Virus record (IMG/VR): IMGVR_UViG_3300032311_000931
Coordinates: 1-32,597 of that record
Strand: one strand, 5' to 3'
Source: a virus
Length of the DNA: 32,597 bases
Under the pieces are notes generated by a model. That model searched no databases. It saw only the letters and a list, made by a program, of their open reading frames with translations, and was not told the origin of the DNA. Shown in pieces: positions 7,681-16,438 of the stretch. Every line of letters begins with the position of its first letter. The first letter of the stretch is position 1. Made by a program: the position numbers and the translations under genes.

Positions 7681-9768
7681 ATGTTAATAAATGATGCTTC
7701 AATTACTGGATCTTTAATAGTAAATGCCAGTTCCTCTTTTCAAAATATAGCAGTTAGTGGTAATATCCTACCTGGGACAAACAATGTATATAATTTAGGT
7801 AGTGCTGACAAGTATTTCAAAGAGATATTTGTTTCTACAAGTTCAATCAATTTCGTAGATAATGGGATTGTTACTGCAAGTTTAAATGCAAATACGTTAA
7901 ATAGTTTATTACAAAATACTTCAAGTGCAAATGTTTCAATTGTAAATATTAATTCATTCACTCAATCATTTTCAGCATCAGTTTCTACATCATTTGGTTT
8001 AAGTGCAGTAAGTGTAACATCTTTAAGTTCATCGGTAACTACTACAATAACCACATTAAGTTCATCGGTTTCTACATCATTTGGTTTAAGTGCAGCAAGT
8101 GTAACTTCTTTAAGTTCATCAACTTCAACATCATTTAGTTCAAGTGCAGCAAGTGTAACTTCTTTAAGTTCATCAATATCATCATCGGTAACTTTTTTAA
8201 GTTCATCGTTGACATCGGTTAATACAACTCAAAATAATAGATTAAGTAGTATTGAATTAGTAACAGGTTCTTATGCAACTACTGGTTCTAATACATTCTT
8301 TGGAACTCAAACTTTTAGTGGAAGTGTTTTTATAGCAAATAACTTAACTGTACAAGGTAGTTCTTCAATTCAATATATTTCTGCATCATCCGTTTCAATT
8401 GGTACAAATATAGTACAATTAAATACGGCAAATCCTGCAATTAGATTTGCAGGATTGAGTATAATAGATAGTGGATCGGTTGGAGGATCAGGTTCATTCT
8501 TATACGATAGTAAAGAAGATGAATTTCTATTTGTTCATAGAGGAAATGGTATAAATGTAACCTCATCACATTTTGTAATGGGTCCAGAAACTTTTGACAA
8601 TTTAGGTAATGAAATATATTTAACAACGAATGTCTTATCAAAGGGTACCGGAAAAGAACATTTAGTAGATAGTTGTATTTTTGACAATGGAACTACTACA
8701 TGTTTTTATAATTCTACAACAATAAACTCTAGTGGTGTATTAACTTCAACAAATTTAGTAGGAACAATATGTGCAAGAAATGGTGTTGTATCAGGTTCGT
8801 CACAAGTTGATGGTACTGCAATAACAAATAAATCAATAACAATTGCAGGAACTTCAACAGCATTAGGTGGAACAATTACTTTGGCAACTATGACCGGTGG
8901 AAGTGCAATACATAGTGGTTCTTATTTAGCAACAGCAACAACTGCAAATTTATCAGAAAATACTAATTTATATTATACCGATGCAAGAGTAAAAACAAAA
9001 TTAGATGCAGAAACTGTAATAAGTGGAAGTGGACAAGTTGCAATTGCATCTACATCTGGATTTGGAACATATATCAATCAGGCATTACTTACCACATCAT
9101 CACCTACATTTAATACAGTTACAGCTACTTTTAGTGGTAATATAACAGGTAACGTAACTGGTAATGTGTCTGGTACTTCAAATAATATTACAGCATATAC
9201 TATTAACCAAAGTGTAGGTACAAGTGATTCTCCATCATTTAACCAAGTATTTTCTAGTAATAATGGTAATGGTACAAATTATAGAGTTGGGGATGATGCT
9301 TGGTTTGGTGATGTAAATGTAGCAAATACAGTAAGATTAAAGGGTGTTCAAGATGCAACTGCTGGTTATTTAACTTTTGGAAACCAAACTACTCAATTAG
9401 GTTTAACAAACTCTACTACGTTAACATGGGGTGCCGCGTTTACAGCTACAGGTGACGTAACAGCTTATTCAGATATAAGAGTTAAAGAAAATATTAAAAC
9501 AATAGATAATGCTTTAGATAAAGTGTTACGTTTAAGAGGTGTTACATTTAATAGAATAGATTTAGATGACAAGTCCGAAAAAATGGGTGTTATTGCTCAA
9601 GAAATAATGAAAGTAGTTCCTCAAGTAATAATGGAAGAAAATGATAGATTATCAGTAGCATACGGAAACTTAGCTGCCTTATTTATCGAAGCAATAAAAG
9701 AACAACAAATCAAAATAGACAATCTTACAATAGAAGTAGAAAATCTTAAAAAACCAAAAGGACTATAA
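7681..9768 (+). CDS. Tail fibre with C-terminal S74 chaperone domain, paralogue 3 (core type B)
   Basis: A 695-residue fibre. N-terminal beta repeats include NNVYNLGSADKYFKEIFVS, a segment common in phage fibres. Residues about 100-180 are a Ser/Thr-dense stalk of repeated VSTSFGLSAASVTSLSSS units that replaces the LSNLE stalk of its paralogues. The type B core follows (about 195-343), then VSGSSQ and a segment with TTSSPTFNTVTATFSGNITG. The C-terminus is an S74 intramolecular chaperone of endosialidase type: YSDIRVKENI, with the expected Ser-Lys dyad at S597 and K602 (five apart), then GVIAQEIMKVVP and a final EQQIKIDNLTIEVENL coiled coil. In this family the domain trimerises the fibre and then cuts itself off. 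The stop overlaps the next start by one base. Confidence 0.9.
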   Translation: MLINDASITGSLIVNASSSFQNIAVSGNILPGTNNVYNLGSADKYFKEIFVSTSSINFVDNGIVTASLNANTLNSLLQNTSSANVSIVNINSFTQSFSASVSTSFGLSAVSVTSLSSSVTTTITTLSSSVSTSFGLSAASVTSLSSSTSTSFSSSAASVTSLSSSISSSVTFLSSSLTSVNTTQNNRLSSIELVTGSYATTGSNTFFGTQTFSGSVFIANNLTVQGSSSIQYISASSVSIGTNIVQLNTANPAIRFAGLSIIDSGSVGGSGSFLYDSKEDEFLFVHRGNGINVTSSHFVMGPETFDNLGNEIYLTTNVLSKGTGKEHLVDSCIFDNGTTTCFYNSTTINSSGVLTSTNLVGTICARNGVVSGSSQVDGTAITNKSITIAGTSTALGGTITLATMTGGSAIHSGSYLATATTANLSENTNLYYTDARVKTKLDAETVISGSGQVAIASTSGFGTYINQALLTTSSPTFNTVTATFSGNITGNVTGNVSGTSNNITAYTINQSVGTSDSPSFNQVFSSNNGNGTNYRVGDDAWFGDVNVANTVRLKGVQDATAGYLTFGNQTTQLGLTNSTTLTWGAAFTATGDVTAYSDIRVKENIKTIDNALDKVLRLRGVTFNRIDLDDKSEKMGVIAQEIMKVVPQVIMEENDRLSVAYGNLAALFIEAIKEQQIKIDNLTIEVENLKKPKGL
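7981..8220 (+). repeat. Ser/Thr-rich stalk repeats
   Basis: Imperfect tandem repeats encoding VSTSFGLSA(V/A)SVTSLSSS and shortened variants. At the DNA level the phrase for SLSSS is repeated many times. Nearly half the encoded residues are serine, with valine or leucine in regular positions, suggesting a trimeric stalk. Confidence 0.75.
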
Positions 9769-10244
9769 TGGCATTACAAAGTAGTGGAACGATTTCAATT
9801 AGTGAAATAAAAACAGAATTAGGGAGTGTATCGTATTCACTTCATACTTTAAGCCTTGCAGCTGGTAAATCAACACCCGATGCAATGAGTGAATTTTATG
9901 GATATAGTAATGTAACTACATTTCCAAACAACTGGCAATATAGTCCACTAACTACATTAGCAGACCCCGGTTCTGGTAATATTAGACTGAATAGTACTTA
10001 TTTATCATCTGTTACATGGATTGCTGTAAATAATTTTGGAAATACTGTATCTGCATTAAGTGCAAATATCAATAGTATAATAAGAGCTGAAGCCGCATAT
10101 ACTCCTACAAACTATATAGAATTAATATTAACATCAAATTCAACTAATAATGGTAGTTGGCAATACTATACGGGAACCAGAGTTTCATATGGAGGTAGTT
10201 TTAATGCGGGGCAAATAACCAAAATAACAATAAAAAAAGCATAA
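9768..10244 (+). CDS. Small virion-associated protein with GKSTPDAMSEFYGYS segment
   Basis: A 158-residue protein whose ATG overlaps the stop of the S74 fibre by one base (TAATG), implying coupled translation. Residues 1-47 (GTISISEIKTELG, then LSLAAGKSTPDAMSEFYGYS) match a short module I know from many Bacteroidota phage structural proteins, where it usually sits at the N-terminus ahead of variable beta domains. The remaining ~110 residues look like a small beta-rich domain with no recognised family; the end is KITIKK-A. It could be a fibre accessory, hinge or tip protein. No enzyme motif is seen, and the function beyond probable virion association is unknown. Confidence 0.65.
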   Translation: MALQSSGTISISEIKTELGSVSYSLHTLSLAAGKSTPDAMSEFYGYSNVTTFPNNWQYSPLTTLADPGSGNIRLNSTYLSSVTWIAVNNFGNTVSALSANINSIIRAEAAYTPTNYIELILTSNSTNNGSWQYYTGTRVSYGGSFNAGQITKITIKKA

Positions 10245-10265
10245 ACTAATTCGGAATAAATTAAA

Positions 10266-10273
10266 TACTTATA
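10266..10273 (+). promoter_or_regulatory. TACTTATA, variant of the late promoter element
   Basis: One mismatch from TATTTATA, in the 61-base gap ahead of the largest fibre, ending 32 bases before the ATG at 10306. The only intergenic gap between 9768 and 19247 long enough for a promoter. Confidence 0.35.
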
Positions 10274-10305
10274 GGTAGTATCAATTAAACAGAGAATAAT
10301 TACGA

Positions 10306-13300
10306 ATGAGACAACATAATTTAAGAGTCACAGGTTCACTAACAGTTAATGGAGAAAATGTAGTATCAGCATCACAATTGTCCGCATTAAATTCAACTTT
10401 AACGGGACAATATGCAACTACCGGTTCTAATATGTATAATGGTAACCAAACTATTACAGGTTCATTGTTAGTGACTGGAGTAATTACTGCTAACGAATTT
10501 CATACTACATTTGTAACATCTTCGGTTTTATATACATCAGGTTCTACTAAATTTGGAGATAGTAATGATGATATAATGGAAGTTACTGGTTCTCTAAAAG
10601 TTAACGGAAACATCACTGCAAATAATTTAAGTGGTATTGTTTCTGGTTCGTCACAAATCACATCATTGTTACCAATAGGAGTAGTTTCGGGTTCATCCCA
10701 ACTTACCGCTTCATATGATGTTAGATACGTTATAAGTGGTTCTATTACCCAAACAACATGGGACAACATTGCATCTAAACCTGATGGAATAGTATCAAGT
10801 TCTGCACAAGTTATTTTACAATCTACTACGGGTCAATTATCTGCAAGTAGAGTTGATGGATTAAACTTATCACAAATAGCAAGTGGTTCTTATACTGCAT
10901 CAATCGGACAAACTTTCAATGTAAATACCTCAACTACAATCACAGGTTCACTTTCAGTAACATCTTTAAGTGGAAGTGGTATAAATTATTTAGCATATAG
11001 TGGTGGAGTAATAACAGCAATATCTGGAACTGCAGCAATCAAATACAATCAAGAGTTTACTGCAACATTAGGACAAACCACATTTACACCTTCAATCGGA
11101 TATATAACTGGTTTGATTGATGTATTTTATAATGGTACAAAATTATCTACAACCGACTATACTGCATCAAACGGAAGTACAATTGTTTTATCTCAAGGTG
11201 CAGATTTAGCAGGTGACATTATTGAAGTTGACATTTATAATCCAGTTAGTGGAGTTAGTAATAATACTTTAAGACAACAAACTACATTTACTGCATCTGT
11301 AGCACAAACAACATTTACAGTCAATTATACACCTGGTTTATTAGATGTATTTTTTAATGGTTCTAGATTGTCAAACGAAGAATATACTGCAAACAACGGA
11401 ACATCAATAATACTTTCCGAAGCTGCAACTGGTGGAGAAATAATAGATATATTTGTTTATTCATATCAAATTGGTGCATTTAGTGGAGTAGGTGGAAGTG
11501 GTGTATTAAATCAATTAGCATATTGGAGTTCTCAAAGTGGACTAACAGGAAGTAATAGTTTAACATTTGACGGAACTACTTTAACAATAAGTGGTTCGTT
11601 AGTTCCTGCAGTTAGTGGAGCATATGACTTAGGTAGCACATCAAAACCATTTAGACATATATACGTTGGAAGTGGTTCAATCTATTTAGTCAACAATCAA
11701 GGTCAAGTTACCAATACAATATCTGCACAAAGTATAGTTACAACGGACACTCTTAATAGTGGAAGTATTGACTTAACAAAATCATTACCAACGGGTACTG
11801 TATCAGGTTCGTCACAAATAGTGGGTATATTAACATCTCTTAATACTGCAACTGCATCGTTTTCACCAAGAGTGTCAAATTTGGAAAGTAAAAGTAGTAG
11901 TGTTGACATAAGTATTACAAACATTAACTCATTCACTGCAAGTAATGGTACTACATCTCTAAACTTAAAAACAGGTTCATACGCAACAACAGGTTCTAAT
12001 ACATTTTTTGGAACTCAAACATATAGCGGAAGTGTTTATATAGCAAATGATTTGATTGTACAAGGTAGTTCTTCAATCCAATATATCTCTGCATCTTCGG
12101 TATCAATTGGTACAAATATAGTACAATTAAACACTGCCAATCCATCAGTTAGATTTGCAGGTTTAACCATAATAGATAGTGGATCGGTTGGAGGTTCTGG
12201 TTCATTCCTTTACGATTCGGTACAAGATGAATTCATATTTGTACATAGAGGAAACGGAACGAACATAACATCATCCCACTTTGTATTAGGGCCGGAAACA
12301 TATGATAGTTTAGGTAATGAAACATATTTGACTTCTAATATAATTCCAAAGGGAACGGGTAAAGAACATTTAATAGATAGTTGTATTTTTGATAATGGAA
12401 CTACGACTTGTATTAAGAATAATTTAGTAGGAACGGGAACTATGAGTGGAACTACAATTTATGGTAGTACGGCTGTTTGTTCTCCTGTCGGTAAATTTAC
12501 TAGCTGTATTGATGTGGGTAGTGGTACATTCACTGGTGGTGTAACGGCAACAAGTTTTAATTTAGGAAATGGCCAATATTTAAGACTAACTAGAAATAGT
12601 GGTGCATTGCAATATGATGCTTTTGGAATTGTAGTAGGTACGGATAATACAAGAATTATATCTACAAATGATTTTGATATAGTAAATGGTGGGTTAGTTA
12701 GTCAATTTAAAATAGCAGGTTCAGGAGTAGCTACCTTTGCTTGTAGTGTAGGTATATGTAATGGTGGTGTTATTAACATGACCATACCAAATGGTAATAA
12801 TGGTGGTGCAATTAGAATGTCATGTTGTACAGGAGCAAACGAAGGTGATATGTTTCTTACAGGAGGAGGAGGAACTGGTATACTAATTGCGGGTAGTGGA
12901 AAAATTGGAATTGGAACAACTATACCTCAGTCAACTTTACATATCGGCCCTTCATTAAATTCAATGCCAGCCGCAACTTCAATAGCAGTACCCGGAGATA
13001 CCTCTATAAGATTTATGGCAGGATCAGATGGTAACGCTAACTACGGAAGTTATATTGCTGGAACTCAAACTGCTGGTGTTAGAGCATTATCATTAGGATA
13101 TAGACAAGGTGACGGAGACGTACTAACAATGACTATTACACAATTAAGTACTGGTATAGGTGCAGTTGGTATAGGTATAAGTAACCCAACCGCACTTTTA
13201 CATCTTTGCCAGACAGGACAGCCCGCAACTCCACTTGGTCTTTATTCTACTATGACTTTACAAACAAATTCTCAAGCAAATTACCAAAGAATTAGATTTG

Positions 13301-13989
13301 ATAGAGATGGTTGTGCCTTTTGGGGAGTAGGAGTAGAAGGTGCTAGTAGTACTAATGATTTTATGATATCAGGTTTAGTAGGCGGTAAAGCAGCAGGTAC
13401 ATGGTCGGATAGTGTACTTAGAATAAAAAATAGTAATGGAGCCGTATTAGTTAATGCAACATCTTTCCCTAACTATGGAAAATTTAACTCATATACCAAT
13501 GATGCGGCTCCAGCTGGAAGATTTTATGGTGGTGCAAGTAATTCAGAAGGTGCTATCGTTTTAATGGTTGATAAATATTCAGCAACCACCACAACTTCTC
13601 AATGGTTTTTAGGTTTTACTATAAACCAACAAACAATAGCATCCGGTGTAATTACTGCAAATGGAGCATCACAAGCTGCGTTTGGTTCTTGGTCTGATAG
13701 AAGATTAAAAGAAAATATTACCGATTTACCAAGTCAATTATGTAATATTTTAGCATTAAGACCTGTTGAATTTGACTATATAGAATCAGAAGGTGGTGGC
13801 CATCAAACAAGCTTTATTGCACAAGAATTTGAAACAATATATCCTGATGCAATAGGAGAAAGACCTGACGGAATGAAAACAATAACCGGATGGGGTAAAA
13901 CGGAAGCAATATTAGTCAAAGCAATACAAGAACAACAATGCACAATACAATGTTTGACAAATAGAATAGAACAATTAGAAAATAAATAA
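10306..13989 (+). CDS. Largest tail fibre with S74 chaperone domain, paralogue 4 (core type B)
   Basis: A 1227-residue fibre. Order of parts: VTGSLTVNG-type beta repeats; several VSGSSQ/VSSSAQ repeats (residues ~110-175); two tandem ~70-residue domains of the pattern FTATLGQTTFTP...DVFYNGTKLS..DYTASNGSTIVL (about 245-390), widespread in marine phage fibres; a second beta-repeat section with AYDLGSTSKPFRHIYVG; one LSNLE stalk unit; the type B core (about 555-705); cysteine-rich GIGT repeats; and a C-terminal S74 chaperone. The latter has SWSDRRLKENI with the Ser-Lys dyad at S1130 and K1135, TSFIAQEFETIYPDAIGE, and a terminal EQQCTIQCLTNRIEQLENK coiled coil. Probable self-processing trimeric fibre. 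The next gene starts two bases after its stop. Confidence 0.9.
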   Translation: MRQHNLRVTGSLTVNGENVVSASQLSALNSTLTGQYATTGSNMYNGNQTITGSLLVTGVITANEFHTTFVTSSVLYTSGSTKFGDSNDDIMEVTGSLKVNGNITANNLSGIVSGSSQITSLLPIGVVSGSSQLTASYDVRYVISGSITQTTWDNIASKPDGIVSSSAQVILQSTTGQLSASRVDGLNLSQIASGSYTASIGQTFNVNTSTTITGSLSVTSLSGSGINYLAYSGGVITAISGTAAIKYNQEFTATLGQTTFTPSIGYITGLIDVFYNGTKLSTTDYTASNGSTIVLSQGADLAGDIIEVDIYNPVSGVSNNTLRQQTTFTASVAQTTFTVNYTPGLLDVFFNGSRLSNEEYTANNGTSIILSEAATGGEIIDIFVYSYQIGAFSGVGGSGVLNQLAYWSSQSGLTGSNSLTFDGTTLTISGSLVPAVSGAYDLGSTSKPFRHIYVGSGSIYLVNNQGQVTNTISAQSIVTTDTLNSGSIDLTKSLPTGTVSGSSQIVGILTSLNTATASFSPRVSNLESKSSSVDISITNINSFTASNGTTSLNLKTGSYATTGSNTFFGTQTYSGSVYIANDLIVQGSSSIQYISASSVSIGTNIVQLNTANPSVRFAGLTIIDSGSVGGSGSFLYDSVQDEFIFVHRGNGTNITSSHFVLGPETYDSLGNETYLTSNIIPKGTGKEHLIDSCIFDNGTTTCIKNNLVGTGTMSGTTIYGSTAVCSPVGKFTSCIDVGSGTFTGGVTATSFNLGNGQYLRLTRNSGALQYDAFGIVVGTDNTRIISTNDFDIVNGGLVSQFKIAGSGVATFACSVGICNGGVINMTIPNGNNGGAIRMSCCTGANEGDMFLTGGGGTGILIAGSGKIGIGTTIPQSTLHIGPSLNSMPAATSIAVPGDTSIRFMAGSDGNANYGSYIAGTQTAGVRALSLGYRQGDGDVLTMTITQLSTGIGAVGIGISNPTALLHLCQTGQPATPLGLYSTMTLQTNSQANYQRIRFDRDGCAFWGVGVEGASSTNDFMISGLVGGKAAGTWSDSVLRIKNSNGAVLVNATSFPNYGKFNSYTNDAAPAGRFYGGASNSEGAIVLMVDKYSATTTTSQWFLGFTINQQTIASGVITANGASQAAFGSWSDRRLKENITDLPSQLCNILALRPVEFDYIESEGGGHQTSFIAQEFETIYPDAIGERPDGMKTITGWGKTEAILVKAIQEQQCTIQCLTNRIEQLENK
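11041..11475 (+). repeat. Two tandem FTA-GQTTFT/DVFYNG domains inside the large fibre
   Basis: Two consecutive homologous ~70-residue modules, one reading TATLGQTTFTPSIGYITG...LIDVFYNGTKLSTTDYTA, the other TASVAQTTFTVNYTPG...LLDVFFNGSRLSNEEYTA. The protein similarity is obvious while the DNA has diverged, so the duplication is old. No other fibre in the window carries this module. Confidence 0.8.
11872..11946 (+). repeat. Single 28-residue-type stalk unit
   Basis: One VSNLESKSSSVDISITNINSF unit directly ahead of the shared core, the same repeat family as at 141, 2740, 14226 and 16643. Confidence 0.7.
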
Positions 13990-13991
13990 TA

Positions 13992-16421
13992 ATGGGAAAA
14001 ACAAGGAACACCGGTAAGTTAGCAACACAAATACAATTTGACAATAGCAATAATCTTGTCATAGGTACTTCTGCATCATCTTCATTTAATACAAGTGGAA
14101 GTGTAAATGCAATAGGAGGTATTACTGGTTCTATATTTGGAATTGGAAATCCTACAAGTTTTTCTGCATCTATATCGTCAAATTTAGTTAGTATACAAAG
14201 TGTTACTGCATCTAATATTGCACGCTTGTCAAATTTGGAAACAAAGAGTAGTAGTGTTGACATAAGTGTTAGTAGTATTAATACATTCACATCAAGTAAT
14301 GCAAACACATCTCTAAACCTATTAACAGGTTCTTTAGCAACTACTGGTTCTAATACATTTAAGGGAACTCAAATAGTTTCTGCAAGTATGTATGTAACCG
14401 GTGACTTTGTAGTATTTGGAAGTTCTTCTATTCAATATATCTCTGCATCATCTGTGTCAATTGGAACTAATATCGTTCAACTTAATACAGCAAATCCTGC
14501 AGTAAGATACGCAGGTTTATCGGTACAAGATTCAGGAAGTGCACAAGGTGTTACTGGGTCTATGTTATGGGATTCGGTATGTAATAGATGGATATACTCA
14601 AACCCTTCAGGAGTTGGATATTCAGGTGGAGTAATTATGTCAGGACCAAGAGCAGCAACTTTCGGTACGGAAACAACATTGACTTGTAACTATATTGCAA
14701 AATCAGGAGGTGGAGACCATTTGTATGATTCTTGTATTATAGATGATGGAACTACAACCTGTATTAAGAATAATTTAGTAACAACGGGTACTGCTTGTTT
14801 TGCAAGTAGTGTAACATCAAGTACACTGCAAATTAATAGTACAACATATGTTCCATTAAAAATCAATACAACTTATGGTCAAGTAGGTTTAGAATTTCAA
14901 TTAAATGGTATTGGTTTTGGCGGCATAGGTTCTGCAACTAACTTTACTGGTGCGTATAGTTGTAGTAGTACCGATATAGGTATTGGGACTAATGGTTCTT
15001 CAACATCAAATATAATATTTGCAACAGGTACAGGATTTGAAAGAAGAATGATTATTAACAGCTGTGGTTATATAGGTATAGGATCAGACCCTTTAACTTC
15101 AACAGCAGCAGCTCTTCAAATTGAACAAGCACAATCAAATATAGTGGCAATTAGAAGAGCAAATTGTTCAAATACAGGAAACTCAAGAGTATTATTTCAA
15201 GCTTATAATGCTTCGGGAACAATACAAAATACAGGCATTGTTGAAGCTGGATTAGATAGTAGTGCTACTAATGGTTATATAGGATTTTATGCAGGCACTG
15301 CTACTATGAATATGAAAATTACTAGTATAGGTAATGTCGGAATTGGAACGACTTGCCCTGACTCAAAACTTCATATTTGTAATTCTGTAGCTGGTAATAC
15401 AGATAACTTTTTAATTATAGTACAAAACTGTTGTACAGTTTCAGGTGCAAGAGCTGGTATAGCTTTTTCAAACAACAGCCAAACTCCAACCGCGGGTGGA
15501 TTATCAGGAGCCGCAATTCAAACCTCAAACAATGGCGTTGATGGAGCAGGCAATTTATTATTTTCAACATTAATAAGTGGTGCAAGTTGTGAAAGAATGC
15601 GTATAACGAGTGGAGGACTTATTGGTATGAACCAACCTTCACCGACTTATAGACTAGAAATTTGTAGTCCATCCTCCGATTGCGTATTGGGTTTAATGAG
15701 CGCAAATGGTGTGAATATTGATATGGTGGGTTATGGAGTTTCTTTAACGTATCCTCAAGCAAGAGTCCAAATGAATGATGACGGATTCTATGGAGGTAAC
15801 TTATCATTTTTCACTAAGCCAAATGGAGCATCAGGAAATGGTTTGACTGAAAGAATGCGTATAACGAGTTGTGGTAAAGTTGGTATCGGGGCATGCAGTC
15901 CTAAATGGTTATTAGAAATATGTGCAAATAATGCATGCGGAGGTGCAGGACAATATCCAGCATTAGCAATAAACAATGTATGTGTAACGGGATATGCAGG
16001 AATATATTTTTACAGAGGATTAGATCAAATGGGAGGACTGGAAATATCAAACTCAACTTGTAATATCTTAATTAATTCTCAAAACGGTGCATTAAATTTA
16101 CAAACGGCTGGAACTAATAGATTAACACTTAATAATGTTGGCGGATTTGGAACACAATTATGCAATTTCTGTTTAACTGGTACTTATCAAACTTTAGTAA
16201 CAGTTGAAAATGGATCATACGGTTTATTAATGTTATCATCATGTATAGGTGGAGGAACATATGCATTGTATAATATATTTAACAATGCCGGCACTACTAC
16301 AGCAAATCTTATTCAAGGTAATAATATACCAACCTGTATAGTAGGAAATGCAGTTCAAGTTAAAAGTACTAATGGTGCTACTTATTGTGATGTAAGATCA
16401 AGTTATATAAGATTTTATTAA
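13992..16421 (+). CDS. Tail fibre / adhesin, paralogue 5 (core type A, cysteine-rich)
   Basis: An 809-residue fibre starting two bases after the previous stop. Its N-terminus (MGKTRNTGKLATQIQFDNSNN) is homologous to that of the next fibre, suggesting a shared attachment domain. One stalk unit (79-103) precedes the type A core, which has SVQDSGSAQGVTGSMLWDS and GGGDHLYDSCIIDDGTT. The distal part has four repeats of the VGIGTTCPDSKLHIC kind and two of ERMRITS. I count about 26 cysteines, all after residue ~195, compared with one in the 749-residue sheath. The C-terminal end (CDVRSSYIRFY) is unrecognised; there is no S74 or C1q-like domain. Confidence 0.84.
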   Translation: MGKTRNTGKLATQIQFDNSNNLVIGTSASSSFNTSGSVNAIGGITGSIFGIGNPTSFSASISSNLVSIQSVTASNIARLSNLETKSSSVDISVSSINTFTSSNANTSLNLLTGSLATTGSNTFKGTQIVSASMYVTGDFVVFGSSSIQYISASSVSIGTNIVQLNTANPAVRYAGLSVQDSGSAQGVTGSMLWDSVCNRWIYSNPSGVGYSGGVIMSGPRAATFGTETTLTCNYIAKSGGGDHLYDSCIIDDGTTTCIKNNLVTTGTACFASSVTSSTLQINSTTYVPLKINTTYGQVGLEFQLNGIGFGGIGSATNFTGAYSCSSTDIGIGTNGSSTSNIIFATGTGFERRMIINSCGYIGIGSDPLTSTAAALQIEQAQSNIVAIRRANCSNTGNSRVLFQAYNASGTIQNTGIVEAGLDSSATNGYIGFYAGTATMNMKITSIGNVGIGTTCPDSKLHICNSVAGNTDNFLIIVQNCCTVSGARAGIAFSNNSQTPTAGGLSGAAIQTSNNGVDGAGNLLFSTLISGASCERMRITSGGLIGMNQPSPTYRLEICSPSSDCVLGLMSANGVNIDMVGYGVSLTYPQARVQMNDDGFYGGNLSFFTKPNGASGNGLTERMRITSCGKVGIGACSPKWLLEICANNACGGAGQYPALAINNVCVTGYAGIYFYRGLDQMGGLEISNSTCNILINSQNGALNLQTAGTNRLTLNNVGGFGTQLCNFCLTGTYQTLVTVENGSYGLLMLSSCIGGGTYALYNIFNNAGTTTANLIQGNNIPTCIVGNAVQVKSTNGATYCDVRSSYIRFY
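14226..14300 (+). repeat. Stalk repeat unit
   Basis: One LSNLETKSSSVDISVSSINTF unit, preceded by a partial one ending VTASNIAR. Confidence 0.7.
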
Positions 16422-16438
16422 TAGAAAAAAAACAATAA

